From: Phycisphaera sp.
Lineage (GTDB): Bacteria; Planctomycetota; Phycisphaerae; Phycisphaerales; Phycisphaeraceae
Length of the DNA stretch: 64,000 nt
NCBI GenBank assembly: GCA_016125215.1
Contig: WGMF01000025.1
Span: 62,001 to 126,000, forward strand
Direction of reading: 5' to 3'
Position numbers and translations under genes: made by a program. This document shows positions 46,901 to 55,914 of the stretch, piece after piece. The stretch's first letter is position 1. Each line of letters starts with the position of its first letter. The notes under the pieces were generated by a model that saw only the letters and a list, made by a program, of their open reading frames with translations, did not search any database and had not been told where the DNA came from.

Positions 46901-48529
46901 TCGGACCCCAGGGGGAGCGATTACGAGCAGGCCCGCAACAGCCTGAATAACGGGCGTTTTCGGCTTGTTGTGCCGCTGGTCTCCGGTCCCTTGCCGAGGA
47001 TCAGCTACGCCAATCGCGAAGAGATCGCCGAGTCACGCCAGCCTTATCCGGGTGGCCTGGTGGTCAAGGCCGGTGAGAACATCCACATCGGCGTGGCCTA
47101 CACCGACGGGCAGGGCAACAAGCGTTGGACCACCGCGTCAGCCAAGGTCATCACGCGGCCTGTGCTCGACGTGATGGACGAGCAATACCACTCGCCGGTG
47201 ACCTCGGCCTACCTGGGCCAGTCGCTGCACATGCGCGTCGTGGATTTTTCGCAGGACACCACCGATGAGCGAGACGAACTGAGCGTCTACACCGCATCGA
47301 AGACCGGTGCCAAGCACTACGTCAAACTCCGTGAGACCGACCCCCACTCGGGCGTCTTCAAAGGGGCGTTCGCGCTGAGCTACGCCAACCAGACGGACAA
47401 ACCCGACGACGCAGCGGACGGCGGTGAGGCCTACGACGTGGCTGCGCTGGGTTTCCCCGTGCGTTACGGCGACATCCTGGCTGCGCGTTACACCGATCCC
47501 TCGGGGCGACAGACTCCCGTGGTTTACGTAGAGGTTGCCAAGGGTTCGGACGGTTTGGTGACGCCATTCACCAAGCAATACGACGACAACGACACCGCGG
47601 CTAAGACGCAGTTTGCCATGGCCGAGAGCTATCTCGAGGTGGCACGTCGTCACCGTGACATGGGCGACGAAGAACAGGCACAGCGTGAGTTCGCCTCTGC
47701 CAGGCAGATGCTCGCCGCCACCGTGGCGACCTTCAGCGACCCCGAGACGCGGGCCCATGCCGAGTACCTCCTGGGCACATTAACGATGGAAGACGCCCAG
47801 GCCACCGCGGACAAAGACCTTCAGGCCGACCGCTACCGCGCCGCGATGGCGCGCTTCGTGAACATCACCGGCAACACGCCCAACGCGGAATACGCATCCA
47901 AGGCGCAGTTCCAGATCGCGGTGATCTACGAACGCCTCGGTGAGCCGGATATCGCGGCGCAAGAGTACGTGAAGCTGGCCTACAAGTACCCCGACTCGCC
48001 CAACCTCGCCACCGCCATGGCGCGACTGGGCACGCACTTCCAGCGCAAGGCCACCGAGATCGAAGAGCGTGCCAAGCCTCTGCTGGCCCAGACGGACAAC
48101 AAGGACGCACAGTTCGACGGCCAGGCGCTCCAGCAACAGGCCCGTCAGGAATACTTCAAAGCGGCTCAGGTCTTTGAGCGCTTGCAGTCGCGCTTCCCCG
48201 ACAACGACCTGGCCGGGAAAGCCGGCCTGTTTGCCGGGCAGATTTATTTCCGGGTGGAGGATTACCGCTCGGCGGTCCGCGTGATGCAGACCATCATCGA
48301 CAACGAAAACTACGACGGCGTCACGCTCCGTGCCCAGGCGATGTATTGGGCCGGCCGCTGCCACGAAAACCTCAGGGAGGTCCTGCCGGCTTACGCGCTT
48401 TACAAACGCATCACCTACGACTTCCCCGAGAGCAAGTGGGCCGCCTACGCCCGCGCCCAGCTCTCGACCGAAAAACTCCTCACGCTGGACCAGAACATCG
48501 AGATCAACCGACTGGAGGAGGGCCGATGA
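40922..48529 (+). CDS. Giant exported TPR/beta-sandwich protein A (2535 residues)
   Basis: A signal peptide (cut near residue 27, GVALA/QST) is followed by about 1050 mostly helical, TPR-like residues. From about 1080 to 2160 come beta-sandwich blocks that share a motif of the form ET-x2-SGVF or HTGVF, seen at about 1290 (KETDAYSGVFEG), 1775 (RETGPSTGVFRA) and 2140 (RETDPHSGVFKGAFALSY). A C-terminal TPR region follows at 2215-2500 (AMAESYLEVARRHRDMGDEE, QFQIAVIYERLGEPDIAAQEY). No membrane anchor, lipobox or cell-wall sorting signal is seen, so a periplasmic or surface-attached location is inferred. It is a full-length paralogue of the next gene and its ends overlap both neighbours by 4 bases. 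The molecular function is unknown. Confidence 0.85.
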   Translation: MKRTHAQIRLIARMILAVLCLSGVALAQSTFDEQQQSVSTSLVTQPESAILNLLTAGLDENKPTQAFALAQQWLKENIPQNPLVLYHAARSAELSGEWNDAVALYQQYLKRADLKSDTASDAVMAVYVLLTQYLLDDEGAYTYARTEGHRLVVIPQARQFDRGFLDRAESRNDVEAVAARLLALVRAGLSNDQLQALHDSDFHWLLDAVAAWRIDEKRFKPGFVETVNELAQAIGFDKELGLLMAWELAAKAYNMNAIDGKPGEPPIAQAAALLKASPSYALRVQTDWAGGSRGRYYRDDPKKYWPLDLDAKLAPVKSAVQSLDETDRAWFYRSWDAGYYDGGPMAVTPEQARALTLGNPDLFNRKTAPRFAFDWNRLSLEDAGKLAPLLVNNPSPEASLIRAMVAAGEKKDFDKAVDALLTTEAWRLSEQDLDGRSADALWYACGRPGNVQTRNAAIKKSKAIADQVRAGDVKRGDPADKRIAAFKKLLSDYNSAQPRIPGVYSRLVRVLQATPELLPELLHDTSVPTRMLVRDAMELGISGQGKPWDAYENALKIDTDRYSPCFNEQVRRYYGGLGRLKNDKDKYVPHPLEPVLREALADQLKRGQVETWLVLAWLNTQFPEGNADSVKLAQALLQSPTYKTLPVEARYGLREWFGKVCLSPTQQAVLATTDPAVVCQPLTSLPENADAAAVAHAMEQTIKGLRESPTRLEVLGLNRLAKIDGKVFTDPKVLDKVIELVGSQRTFDTDTDFDNRLLTVISNRRDARELHLVAPHLWRFTEVYMRSLPAMIDLADALAKDQPSAAHAWAICGLRTFGRYRSGHHYFDNQTDIPRLTSIRGKADMAMGLIDIPVPKTHPAYGIYKSQAEFVIGNHDSAIELYRASADQLAPVLRKLTVPYLLWVLQYTIDQHDQAHQEELAKALLAWMNESQSAFTPEQRVALEIAYGDIAVQRGLLPEAIRLFTRIENNPQYDSVFTRHTATLRKALVQRMSGDYDGALQTLTELESLNVPSLTTQAHYARAEVFYAMEDYDAAGEEVKAVLERDPNFADATILLGRVQLKRQKLIDATELEVGSATSQENLVPGEDLKVTLSDPTLGVSGGATDIEVVVWATSGDRELVLLRQFGDQKTKYRGVVKTALGKPVPGDQTLQVVGDDEVFYAYSEGFRAKMKNLGENRGGPIKIASDAIMMASARRLLTENEQRVADMRAATEALESKHEGDMRNADPELVAQLKAQAAQRARNAALQARIKPGNPIHVRVIDPDKGRTSGIDELNVSVSASSGDTIGQVTLKETDAYSGVFEGQVPTAPAQALATASSTEAGRNPNMVISPNTDYPAWRPVPTEDDGHYLTVDLNDNAALGDMHVEASDKGYTLKQFLIRTAVNPDNWTTVASYPHAKMFIEHPWQPSVTVVNEAGRNAHYGARSVYEFYNIQKQMASGWLADPDMALSRNVAGPSDALPEAVLKDNKWLRSGRWTNPAVVYRFKAYFYEPTSVNRRFALTLGPHQYKPAENNQNTKPEFLIAVDGRIITSKDINKLQGEVNLRPGLHRFEVWATGWIEAIGFGRKVQLQTNLDQPDTLVDCPDSFFDPSTFPPGLLEHRNAPAQVSPSKDGKGFDVRFAPDSSARLIRIDVIDHEGPVPSINHVTLTQPDGTRLLPVPEDFAKLRKNDTLEIVTGDRVAVRYVDDRFVTKGKQNHERFLDVSYTDGGVEFADIEPRLDYRDNAKKPYHETLLRFRYDEPLSLVVNDADMDVSAEPDTVTCTLVNSTGQKREIVARETGPSTGVFRAWITPVAGQTDEPDKIHADPGSALTLTYRDHDNLSPGVPYDRVATITHAAPSIPRIEVGHMTVTPLESADAQFVAQVSGYQPLNERFDPIGDFTRNPSLTRTTDRIAPRYLISQSFLTESDAPEGGLALVEGRHALIEIVAPALALREGSSVDVYVQTDAGLAAFGGNAQASDFNTQVPGTLVFTATLGKLERSMIPERGGYVATVSDPRGSDYEQARNSLNNGRFRLVVPLVSGPLPRISYANREEIAESRQPYPGGLVVKAGENIHIGVAYTDGQGNKRWTTASAKVITRPVLDVMDEQYHSPVTSAYLGQSLHMRVVDFSQDTTDERDELSVYTASKTGAKHYVKLRETDPHSGVFKGAFALSYANQTDKPDDAADGGEAYDVAALGFPVRYGDILAARYTDPSGRQTPVVYVEVAKGSDGLVTPFTKQYDDNDTAAKTQFAMAESYLEVARRHRDMGDEEQAQREFASARQMLAATVATFSDPETRAHAEYLLGTLTMEDAQATADKDLQADRYRAAMARFVNITGNTPNAEYASKAQFQIAVIYERLGEPDIAAQEYVKLAYKYPDSPNLATAMARLGTHFQRKATEIEERAKPLLAQTDNKDAQFDGQALQQQARQEYFKAAQVFERLQSRFPDNDLAGKAGLFAGQIYFRVEDYRSAVRVMQTIIDNENYDGVTLRAQAMYWAGRCHENLREVLPAYALYKRITYDFPESKWAAYARAQLSTEKLLTLDQNIEINRLEEGR

Positions 48530-51500
48530 AATATCGCTTCGGGTCCATCGTGTGTGTGTTGATGTTGATCGCTGCCGCGGCGCAGGCCTCGGCGTTGGAC
48601 GACCGCGTCAAACTATTCAAGAACGGTTTAAGCACACCCGACGAAACTCAGCTCGTCGCGCTGCTCAAATCGGCTGTGGATGAGCGCCGCAGCGCCGAGG
48701 CTCTGGCTGTGGCTCAGGTTTGGCTGAACACCCAACCGATCACCCGGCCCGATGCGATGTTTTACGCGGGCCTTGCGTGCGAAGACGCCGGCCAATGGCT
48801 CACGGCGATCGGGTATTACCAGCGGCTCTTGCAATTGCCCAAGCCCGACCCGAAGCTGGCCGGCCCAGCGGTGGACGGGGTCTACCGATTGCTCCTCGGG
48901 GCGCTGGGCAATGAGAACGACGCCTACCTCTTTATGCGCAACGAGGGCAACCGTGTCCGTGGGTTCGGTCGGGCGGTGCGCTACGACCGATGGTTTCTCG
49001 ACAAGGCCAGAGAAAAGCGCGACCTCATCGCGGTGAGCGACCGCCTGGCAGCGTTCTCGGCTGATCCTTCAACGCCGTGGGAACCCTACGCGGACGACCT
49101 CGACTGGCTGTGTTTCGAACTCGAAAAATTTCGGCAAGAGGGTTCGGACGTTTACGCATCGGCGATGCAACTGGCCCAGGCCAAGCGCACGCCGACCGTG
49201 GCTGCCGCGCGGCTGCGTTGGGCCGCGACGGTTATGCCCTACAACCAGAAACTCGACGAACTGCGCAACGCCAACTCACCGGTTGACCCCAAGCTGTCCG
49301 ACGCCCCGCTTGCCGCAGCCGAACAACTCATGGCAGCCGATCCCGAGCGCGGCGCGTTCACCGTGGCCGACGGGTGGGGCGTGGAATACGACAACGGGCG
49401 GTCGGGCAACTGCGCCATGCGGTTTAATGTCGAAGGCCCGCGCAAACTCGACCAGCTCCTGGCCGTCGTCCCCAAACTCTCCGTTGACAGACAGGACGAC
49501 TTGTTGGGTTATCGCTTCGCTCAGGGGCGCGTCCGGTTCGATCCCGCGCTCGTCATGGAGTTCCTGTCAAAGAACCCGACGGTGCTCGCTTCGCTTAACG
49601 CGCTCGACGCCGCGGATGTGATCTTCTTTGACAAAGACTTGCCCACTGTGGAGCAGGCGCAATTTCTCGCGCCGCACCTGGCACGCAACCCCAACCCACG
49701 GGCGGCATTGATCCGAGCGATCGCATCGAGCCGGAGCGTCGAGTTCGGCAAGGTTGCTGCGGCGATGGTGGCCTCGGAGTTGTGGCGGTTCGAGAACCCC
49801 AGGGCCGCGATCGAGTTGGCCTGGCGAAACTGCACCGTCAAGGAAGCGAAGCTCGAAGACGTCCTCAAGAGCAACAGCGATGTGCCCGCGCCGTACCCGC
49901 AATTGCTCAAACAGGTTGCCAAGGGCGCGGATAGCAAGCAACGCCTTGCCGCGTTCAAGACGCTCGATGACGACCTCAAATCTCAGGCCCCGAAAACCCC
50001 GGCGGTCTTTGTGTTGTGGGACCAGCTTTTTGCAAACGCATCCAACGCGGACACGGTTGCCATGCTGACAGAGGTCGCGCCCGACACCGCCTCGAGCGAC
50101 GGCGACTACCTCTTCCGCAGGGCGCTGGATCAATCCAGGATCGGCAACAGGGAGCTCCGCTGGCAGGCGGTTCTGGACTGGCCGCATTTCAAGTTCAACC
50201 GTCCGCAGATCATCAATCTGACCGGCGACTGGCTCGCAAGACTGCAGGTCATCCTTGAAAAACAGATGCAATCGGGCGATCTCTCACCCACGCTCTTTGG
50301 CTTCTGGCTCCAGAGCGTCGACCCGGAGAAGGCGGATGCGAAGAAATTCATCCGCACGCTGTCGCAGTTGCCCGTGTATGACAAACTCGACCGCGCCTAC
50401 CGCGTGACCGCAGCCGACGACCAGCACTTTGGTTTACTCACTTCTCCGTACCGCTCCGCGTTGACGCCCCGTACCGTCAGCCGAGAACTGCTCGAACTCA
50501 AGGACGGTGCCGACGCGGCGGCGGTCGAGGCGGCGCTCGACGCGGTGCTCAAGCGTGCGTCAACCGCGCCCCAGCCTGTGACGGTCATCGGCTTGCGTCC
50601 GGTCCTGGCGTTGACCACATGGTCGCCGCAACTGCGTGACAAGCTGCTCACGCTCTTGGGTGACAACGCGCCGCTGGGCGATTACCCCGAACGGCAGGGC
50701 TACGAAGACCTCATCGTGCGTCTTTGCAAAGAGCTTCGCAAGGAGGGCCAATGGGAGAAGCTTCAGGCTTATTCGGAGGGCCTGTGGCGGGCGGCTCAGG
50801 CGACGGACGATGCGCGGTATTACCGGGGTGTGCAGGCCCTGGCGGACTTCGCCGAGGCGGCGCTCGACGCCGATCGTGCCTCGACCGCTCTGTCGGTGGC
50901 GCGCGGCGTGTCGGCAAGCCCACTGGGTCGGGCGCTGGCGTCGAACAACAACGAGCAGGTCACAACCCTGGCCGCGAGGCTCAACCGGGTCGAGGGCAAA
51001 GCCTCGATCGCGCTGGGCATCATCGACATCCCCGTGGACGAACGCGACCCCGCTTACCCGATCTTCAAGGCGCAGGCGGAGTTTGCCACGGGCCGACTCG
51101 ACTCGGCCTGGGACCTTTACAACCGTCAACCCGATCGGCTCACGCCCGTGCTGCGCCGATTGACGGTCCCGTTCTGCCTGTGGCTATTGGACAGGGACCT
51201 CGAGGCCCAGCAGTCCGACCGCGCTGAAGCTTTGATCCGTGAGATGACGGTGTGGTCGCGCGAAGCGGTCGGGGCGTTCACACCCGAGCAGGAGGCCCGC
51301 CTCAAGATCGCCTACGCCGACGCGTCGTTCCAGAAAGGCTCGCTGCAGACCGCGCGGGCGTGGTACCGGCGGGTGGCCGACGCCCAGGAATACCGTGGCA
51401 CGGCCATCGGGTACGAAGCGGAGTTGCGATGCGTGCGGGTCGACCGCGCGTCGAGGGATTTTCCCAGCGCCCTTGAGATTCTCGACAAGCTCATGCTCGT

Positions 51501-54500
51501 GCGTGACGAGGCCCTGCGCCAGCGCGTCCACTTCGCACGGGCCGAGGTGTTTTACGATCAGGCGCGTTACGCCGACGCATTCGCGGAGGTCTCGACCGTG
51601 CTGCGACGCGACCCCGGGCACGCCGACGCGCTGATCCTCATGGGCAAGGCACAGCTCGAGATGCGTAAGCTCGTGGACGCGTCCGAGATCGAACTGGGTG
51701 TCACCCGGGACCAGCGCGTGATCGTGCCGGGCGAGTCGATCAAGATCAACCTCAACGACCCGTCGCTCAACATCACGGGCGTCGCGGCGGAGATCGAGGT
51801 CGAGGTCCGCACGAAATCGGGCGATGTCGAGAACGTGATGCTCCACCAGTTTGGCGACGAGAAGAGCAAGTACCGGGCCGAGGTCCCCACGCAACTCGGT
51901 GCCCGCCAGCCCGGCGACAAGGTCCTGCAGGTGCTCGGGCGCGACGAGATCACTTACGGTTATTCCAAGCGCTTCCGTGCAAAGATGAAGGACCTGCCCC
52001 CGGACCCGACGGGCGTCATCACCGTGGCGTCCGATGCGCAGCTCGACGCCTCAGCCGGCGCGTTCCCGCCCAGAAAGGGCGAGCGCAAACTCGACCTCGA
52101 CGAGCTGGGCGTCTCCACCGCTCAAAAAGCGCTGGGCACGAGGCGTGTGCGTCCGGGCAACCAGATCTACGTGCGCGTCACCGACCCCGATCAGAGCAAG
52201 ACCGATGGCATTGACCGGATTATTGCCTCGGTCGAAACCAGCAGCGGCGACAAGATTCAGAAGATGCTGCTCACCGAAACGGGCACGCACACCGGCGTCT
52301 TCGAGGCGACGGTCCCCACGGGCCGGGCGCAGGCGCTGGCGTTTGCCACCGAATCGGCACCCGGACGCGACCCCAACATGGTCCTCAGCGCCGAGGCCTA
52401 CCCCGGTTGGGCTGGCGAGGTCGGGTCCAAGGTGAGCGAGCACATGTTCACCATCGACCTCAACGACAACGTATCACTGGGCGCGATGACCATCGACTGC
52501 GACGACGCTTCGCAGTCGCTTACTCGCTTTGTCGTGCAGACCTCGATGAACGGCGAAGCCTGGACCACGCGAGCGCGTTTCCCCGACGACCCCGCGCCGT
52601 GGGACGGCCGCCCGCAGGTCACGAGTTTCCCGACCTATGGTAAGGCCATCCCGATCTCCAAACTCGAAGACCGCAAGCTCCCCGAGGACTGGCTCTACAA
52701 GATGGACATCGCCTCGCTGCGGGCCGAGACCCCTTACAGCGCGCTGTATGTCCCGAACATCACGGACATGAACATCGACCTGGCATCGGGCGGCCACCCC
52801 GCTTATGGCGTGCTCATCCGTTACCGTGCGCTGTTCTACCAGAGCGCCGCCGCGGTGCGGACGTTCCAGCTCGAGGGCTTTACGCCAACACAGACCCTGT
52901 TCCTTATCGACGGCCAAAGCGCGGGGGATGAATCGGAGACCGGCCTGACGATCCAGCGTGAACTCAAGCCCGGCCTGCACACGATCGAGGTCTGGCACGA
53001 AGAATCCCGAGTCGACCTGGTCAAGCGTAAGCCGGCGATCCTGTGCGATGTCGCGGGCCAGGAAAATCTCCAGCCCTGCGCCGATGCGATGTTCAACCCC
53101 GCCAGCTTCCCAGCCGGCGTGCGCGATGCCATTGCCGGGGCGACACGGATCACAGCCGACCCGGGCAACCCCAACCGCTTCGCGGTCGCGTTCGGCAACA
53201 ACACGCAGGGCAGGTTGATCCGACTGGCCATCGTGGATCACAAAGGCGCCGCCCCGGCGATACACAAGGTCCTCTTGACCGATCGCTCGGGCATCAAACG
53301 CCTGCCCGTGGCCGACGATTACCAGAAGCTGCGCACCAATGACCGCCTCGAAGTCCTGCCCGGTGACACGGTCACGGTCCATTTCGACGACGACAACACC
53401 GTCAACCCGCGTCGGGCATCCCAGCAGGCCCGGCTGTCGGTCGCTTACAACACCGCCACGATCACCGCCGCGTTTTTGAATTACATCAATACGCCCGAGG
53501 GCCCCGAGCAGGTCCTCGAACCGATCCGTCGCTTCAAGATGGACAATGCCGTGGCGGTCGTCATCAACGACCCCGACATGGACCAGACGCCCGAGGCTGA
53601 CCGTGTTCAATTTATCGTCCGTTCCAGTGATGGGTCCGAGGCGACGCTCGATGCGCTCGAGACCGGCCCGCACACGGGCGAGTTCATCCGCAGCGTTTTC
53701 CCCGTGACCGGTGGGGTCAAAGAAGAGGCCCAGGTCCACGTCCCGCCCGGCGGCACCCTCACCGCGCGCTACCGTGACGAAGAGAACCTCGACCCCGGCA
53801 TCCCCACGGACCGCACCGTCACCGTCGAGCACGCCTATTTCAACACGCCCGTGCTTGCGGTCTATGACACGATCAGCCAGCCGCTTGCCCCGAACCCATC
53901 GACCAAACCCAACACCCAGCCCGAAGGCACGGGCGACCGTGTGCAAGAGGTGGTCCAGCCGCGGAGGGCGCTGAGCTATCGTTACCTTGATCCCGCGCAC
54001 GAGAACACACAGGCCGGGGCGGTGATCGGCTCGGCGCTGCGCGTGGACGTGATCGTGCCGCACCTGGCCTATTCCAACAGCAGCACGCTTGTGGCCTACG
54101 TCCAGACACAGGCCGGCCGCGACGCTTACCGTGCGCAGAACAAGGATGTGTTGACCGAACCCTTTGATGTCCGTGTGCCGGGCACGATGAAACTTGTTGC
54201 CACACCCTCCACGCGCGCGGCGACCCTTGTGCCCGCCGGCTACGTCGTTCGTGAAGACGCCAAACCCCCCACGAACAAGCCCGCGCTCGAGGAGGGCCGT
54301 TTTGCGTTCTCAGTGCCTTTAGAACTGGGCGACGTGCCCTCACGCAGCTTTGCCACGCAGGACGCCGACGACCTGCCTTCATCCCTCAAGCCCGAGGCGC
54401 TGGCGGTTCGACCGGGCGACAAGGTTTATGTCGGCTTTGCCTGCCTCGACCCCGATGGCAAGCCGATCTGGCTCACGCATGAGTTTACGCTGACGGGAGA

Positions 54501-55914
54501 CGTGATCCTCGACGCCATGGACGGTCGATACCATCAAACGCTCGCCAGCGCGTTCGTCGGTGAGAAGGTCTATCTCCGCCTGATCGCCCCCGAACTCGAC
54601 AAAGGCCCCGGCCGCGACATCACCACCGTCCGCCTGCAGGCCCAAAGCGGGGTTGCGGTGGATTACGAACTGCGTGAGACCGACGTCCACACGGGCGTGT
54701 TCAAGGGTTCGTTCACCCTGAGCTACGCAACCACCCCGTCCGAAAGCCCCACGAGTACGCAAGAGCGTCCCGCTCAGCCGCAACCCCAGCCATCCGTGGT
54801 GTTGCACGGCTTGCCGGTGCGCTACGGAGACCTTGTGACCGTCACGTCACCCCGCCTTGGCAACGAAGCGCCCCCGACCGTATCGCTGAGCGTCAACCTC
54901 GGGTCTGACGGATTCATCGAACCGTTCAGCAAACAATACAGCGAAGACGCCAGCGCGATCCAGACGACCTTTACTCTGGCCGAGTGCTATTTCGAGTTGG
55001 CCAAGCACCACCGCACGATGGGTCAGGAAAGCCTGGCACGGCGCGAGATGGGCCACGCCGAGAAGCTCCTGGCCGAGGCGGTCGACGCGCACCAGGATTC
55101 GGAGATGAAGGCCCACGCCGAGTACCTGCTGGGCAACCTCGCGCAGGAATACGCCGACCTTTCGAAGAACGACCAGTCCAAGCGGGAGATGTACCAGACC
55201 GCGTTGGCACGGTTCTCGAGCATCCCGCTGGATTATCCTGATACCGAGTTTGCACCCAAGGCGCAGTTCAAAAAAGCGCTGGTCTATGAGAAGCTCGGTC
55301 AGGTCGACATCGCGGTCGAGGAGTACGTCAAGCTGGCGTACAAGTATCCCAACCACGAGTTGATCCCGTCGGTGATGTCGAGGCTCGGTGCCTACTTCCA
55401 GGACCAGGGCCTGGCCCACAAGACCACAGCCGAGGGCCTCGAAGAAAACAAGAACGACGCCGAGGCACAGGGTGAGGCGATCAAAGAACGCGACCTGGCC
55501 ACCAAGGAATACCTCAAGGCGGCGCAGGTCTTCAAGAAGCTCCTCGAGCGTTTCCCGACCGATCCGCTTGCGGGCCTCGCGGGTTTGAGGTCGGCCCAGA
55601 ATTACATGAGGGCGGGCCACTTCAACGAAGCCATCGCCGGCTTCAAGCGCGTCGTCGACAACGAAGAGTACGACGACAAGGAAATCCGCTCCCAGGCGTT
55701 ATTCTGGTCCGGGATCAGCCACGAGAGACTGGGCGACTTGAAAACCGCGTACCAGGAATACCGCCGGGTAACTTTCGATTTCCCCGACAGTGTCTGGGCC
55801 AAACAATCGCGCGGCCGACTTGCGGACCCGGCGTTTGCGAAGATCATCCAAGACGAAAATACCGTGCGCGAGCGGTTGCTCGAGTCCTTGAAGGAAGAGA
55901 GAAAGAAGCGATGA
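48526..55914 (+). CDS. Giant exported TPR/beta-sandwich protein B (2462 residues), paralogue of A
   Basis: ATG 48526 overlaps the previous stop and gives a good signal peptide (MKYRFGSIVCVLMLIAAAAQ, cut after ASA). The open frame extends 60 codons upstream but without signal or similarity. The plan matches protein A: helical repeats to about 1040, beta blocks with TETGTHTGVFEA (about 1258), LETGPHTGEF (about 1715) and RETDVHTGVFKGSFTLSY (about 2055), and C-terminal TPRs (from 2140, TLAECYFELAKHHRTMGQES). Stretches such as FYAYSEGFRAKMKNL in A and YGYSKRFRAKMKDL here align directly. It lacks any visible membrane anchor. It is probably a duplicated structural or cargo component of the same envelope machine. 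Confidence 0.85.
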   Translation: MKYRFGSIVCVLMLIAAAAQASALDDRVKLFKNGLSTPDETQLVALLKSAVDERRSAEALAVAQVWLNTQPITRPDAMFYAGLACEDAGQWLTAIGYYQRLLQLPKPDPKLAGPAVDGVYRLLLGALGNENDAYLFMRNEGNRVRGFGRAVRYDRWFLDKAREKRDLIAVSDRLAAFSADPSTPWEPYADDLDWLCFELEKFRQEGSDVYASAMQLAQAKRTPTVAAARLRWAATVMPYNQKLDELRNANSPVDPKLSDAPLAAAEQLMAADPERGAFTVADGWGVEYDNGRSGNCAMRFNVEGPRKLDQLLAVVPKLSVDRQDDLLGYRFAQGRVRFDPALVMEFLSKNPTVLASLNALDAADVIFFDKDLPTVEQAQFLAPHLARNPNPRAALIRAIASSRSVEFGKVAAAMVASELWRFENPRAAIELAWRNCTVKEAKLEDVLKSNSDVPAPYPQLLKQVAKGADSKQRLAAFKTLDDDLKSQAPKTPAVFVLWDQLFANASNADTVAMLTEVAPDTASSDGDYLFRRALDQSRIGNRELRWQAVLDWPHFKFNRPQIINLTGDWLARLQVILEKQMQSGDLSPTLFGFWLQSVDPEKADAKKFIRTLSQLPVYDKLDRAYRVTAADDQHFGLLTSPYRSALTPRTVSRELLELKDGADAAAVEAALDAVLKRASTAPQPVTVIGLRPVLALTTWSPQLRDKLLTLLGDNAPLGDYPERQGYEDLIVRLCKELRKEGQWEKLQAYSEGLWRAAQATDDARYYRGVQALADFAEAALDADRASTALSVARGVSASPLGRALASNNNEQVTTLAARLNRVEGKASIALGIIDIPVDERDPAYPIFKAQAEFATGRLDSAWDLYNRQPDRLTPVLRRLTVPFCLWLLDRDLEAQQSDRAEALIREMTVWSREAVGAFTPEQEARLKIAYADASFQKGSLQTARAWYRRVADAQEYRGTAIGYEAELRCVRVDRASRDFPSALEILDKLMLVRDEALRQRVHFARAEVFYDQARYADAFAEVSTVLRRDPGHADALILMGKAQLEMRKLVDASEIELGVTRDQRVIVPGESIKINLNDPSLNITGVAAEIEVEVRTKSGDVENVMLHQFGDEKSKYRAEVPTQLGARQPGDKVLQVLGRDEITYGYSKRFRAKMKDLPPDPTGVITVASDAQLDASAGAFPPRKGERKLDLDELGVSTAQKALGTRRVRPGNQIYVRVTDPDQSKTDGIDRIIASVETSSGDKIQKMLLTETGTHTGVFEATVPTGRAQALAFATESAPGRDPNMVLSAEAYPGWAGEVGSKVSEHMFTIDLNDNVSLGAMTIDCDDASQSLTRFVVQTSMNGEAWTTRARFPDDPAPWDGRPQVTSFPTYGKAIPISKLEDRKLPEDWLYKMDIASLRAETPYSALYVPNITDMNIDLASGGHPAYGVLIRYRALFYQSAAAVRTFQLEGFTPTQTLFLIDGQSAGDESETGLTIQRELKPGLHTIEVWHEESRVDLVKRKPAILCDVAGQENLQPCADAMFNPASFPAGVRDAIAGATRITADPGNPNRFAVAFGNNTQGRLIRLAIVDHKGAAPAIHKVLLTDRSGIKRLPVADDYQKLRTNDRLEVLPGDTVTVHFDDDNTVNPRRASQQARLSVAYNTATITAAFLNYINTPEGPEQVLEPIRRFKMDNAVAVVINDPDMDQTPEADRVQFIVRSSDGSEATLDALETGPHTGEFIRSVFPVTGGVKEEAQVHVPPGGTLTARYRDEENLDPGIPTDRTVTVEHAYFNTPVLAVYDTISQPLAPNPSTKPNTQPEGTGDRVQEVVQPRRALSYRYLDPAHENTQAGAVIGSALRVDVIVPHLAYSNSSTLVAYVQTQAGRDAYRAQNKDVLTEPFDVRVPGTMKLVATPSTRAATLVPAGYVVREDAKPPTNKPALEEGRFAFSVPLELGDVPSRSFATQDADDLPSSLKPEALAVRPGDKVYVGFACLDPDGKPIWLTHEFTLTGDVILDAMDGRYHQTLASAFVGEKVYLRLIAPELDKGPGRDITTVRLQAQSGVAVDYELRETDVHTGVFKGSFTLSYATTPSESPTSTQERPAQPQPQPSVVLHGLPVRYGDLVTVTSPRLGNEAPPTVSLSVNLGSDGFIEPFSKQYSEDASAIQTTFTLAECYFELAKHHRTMGQESLARREMGHAEKLLAEAVDAHQDSEMKAHAEYLLGNLAQEYADLSKNDQSKREMYQTALARFSSIPLDYPDTEFAPKAQFKKALVYEKLGQVDIAVEEYVKLAYKYPNHELIPSVMSRLGAYFQDQGLAHKTTAEGLEENKNDAEAQGEAIKERDLATKEYLKAAQVFKKLLERFPTDPLAGLAGLRSAQNYMRAGHFNEAIAGFKRVVDNEEYDDKEIRSQALFWSGISHERLGDLKTAYQEYRRVTFDFPDSVWAKQSRGRLADPAFAKIIQDENTVRERLLESLKEERKKR

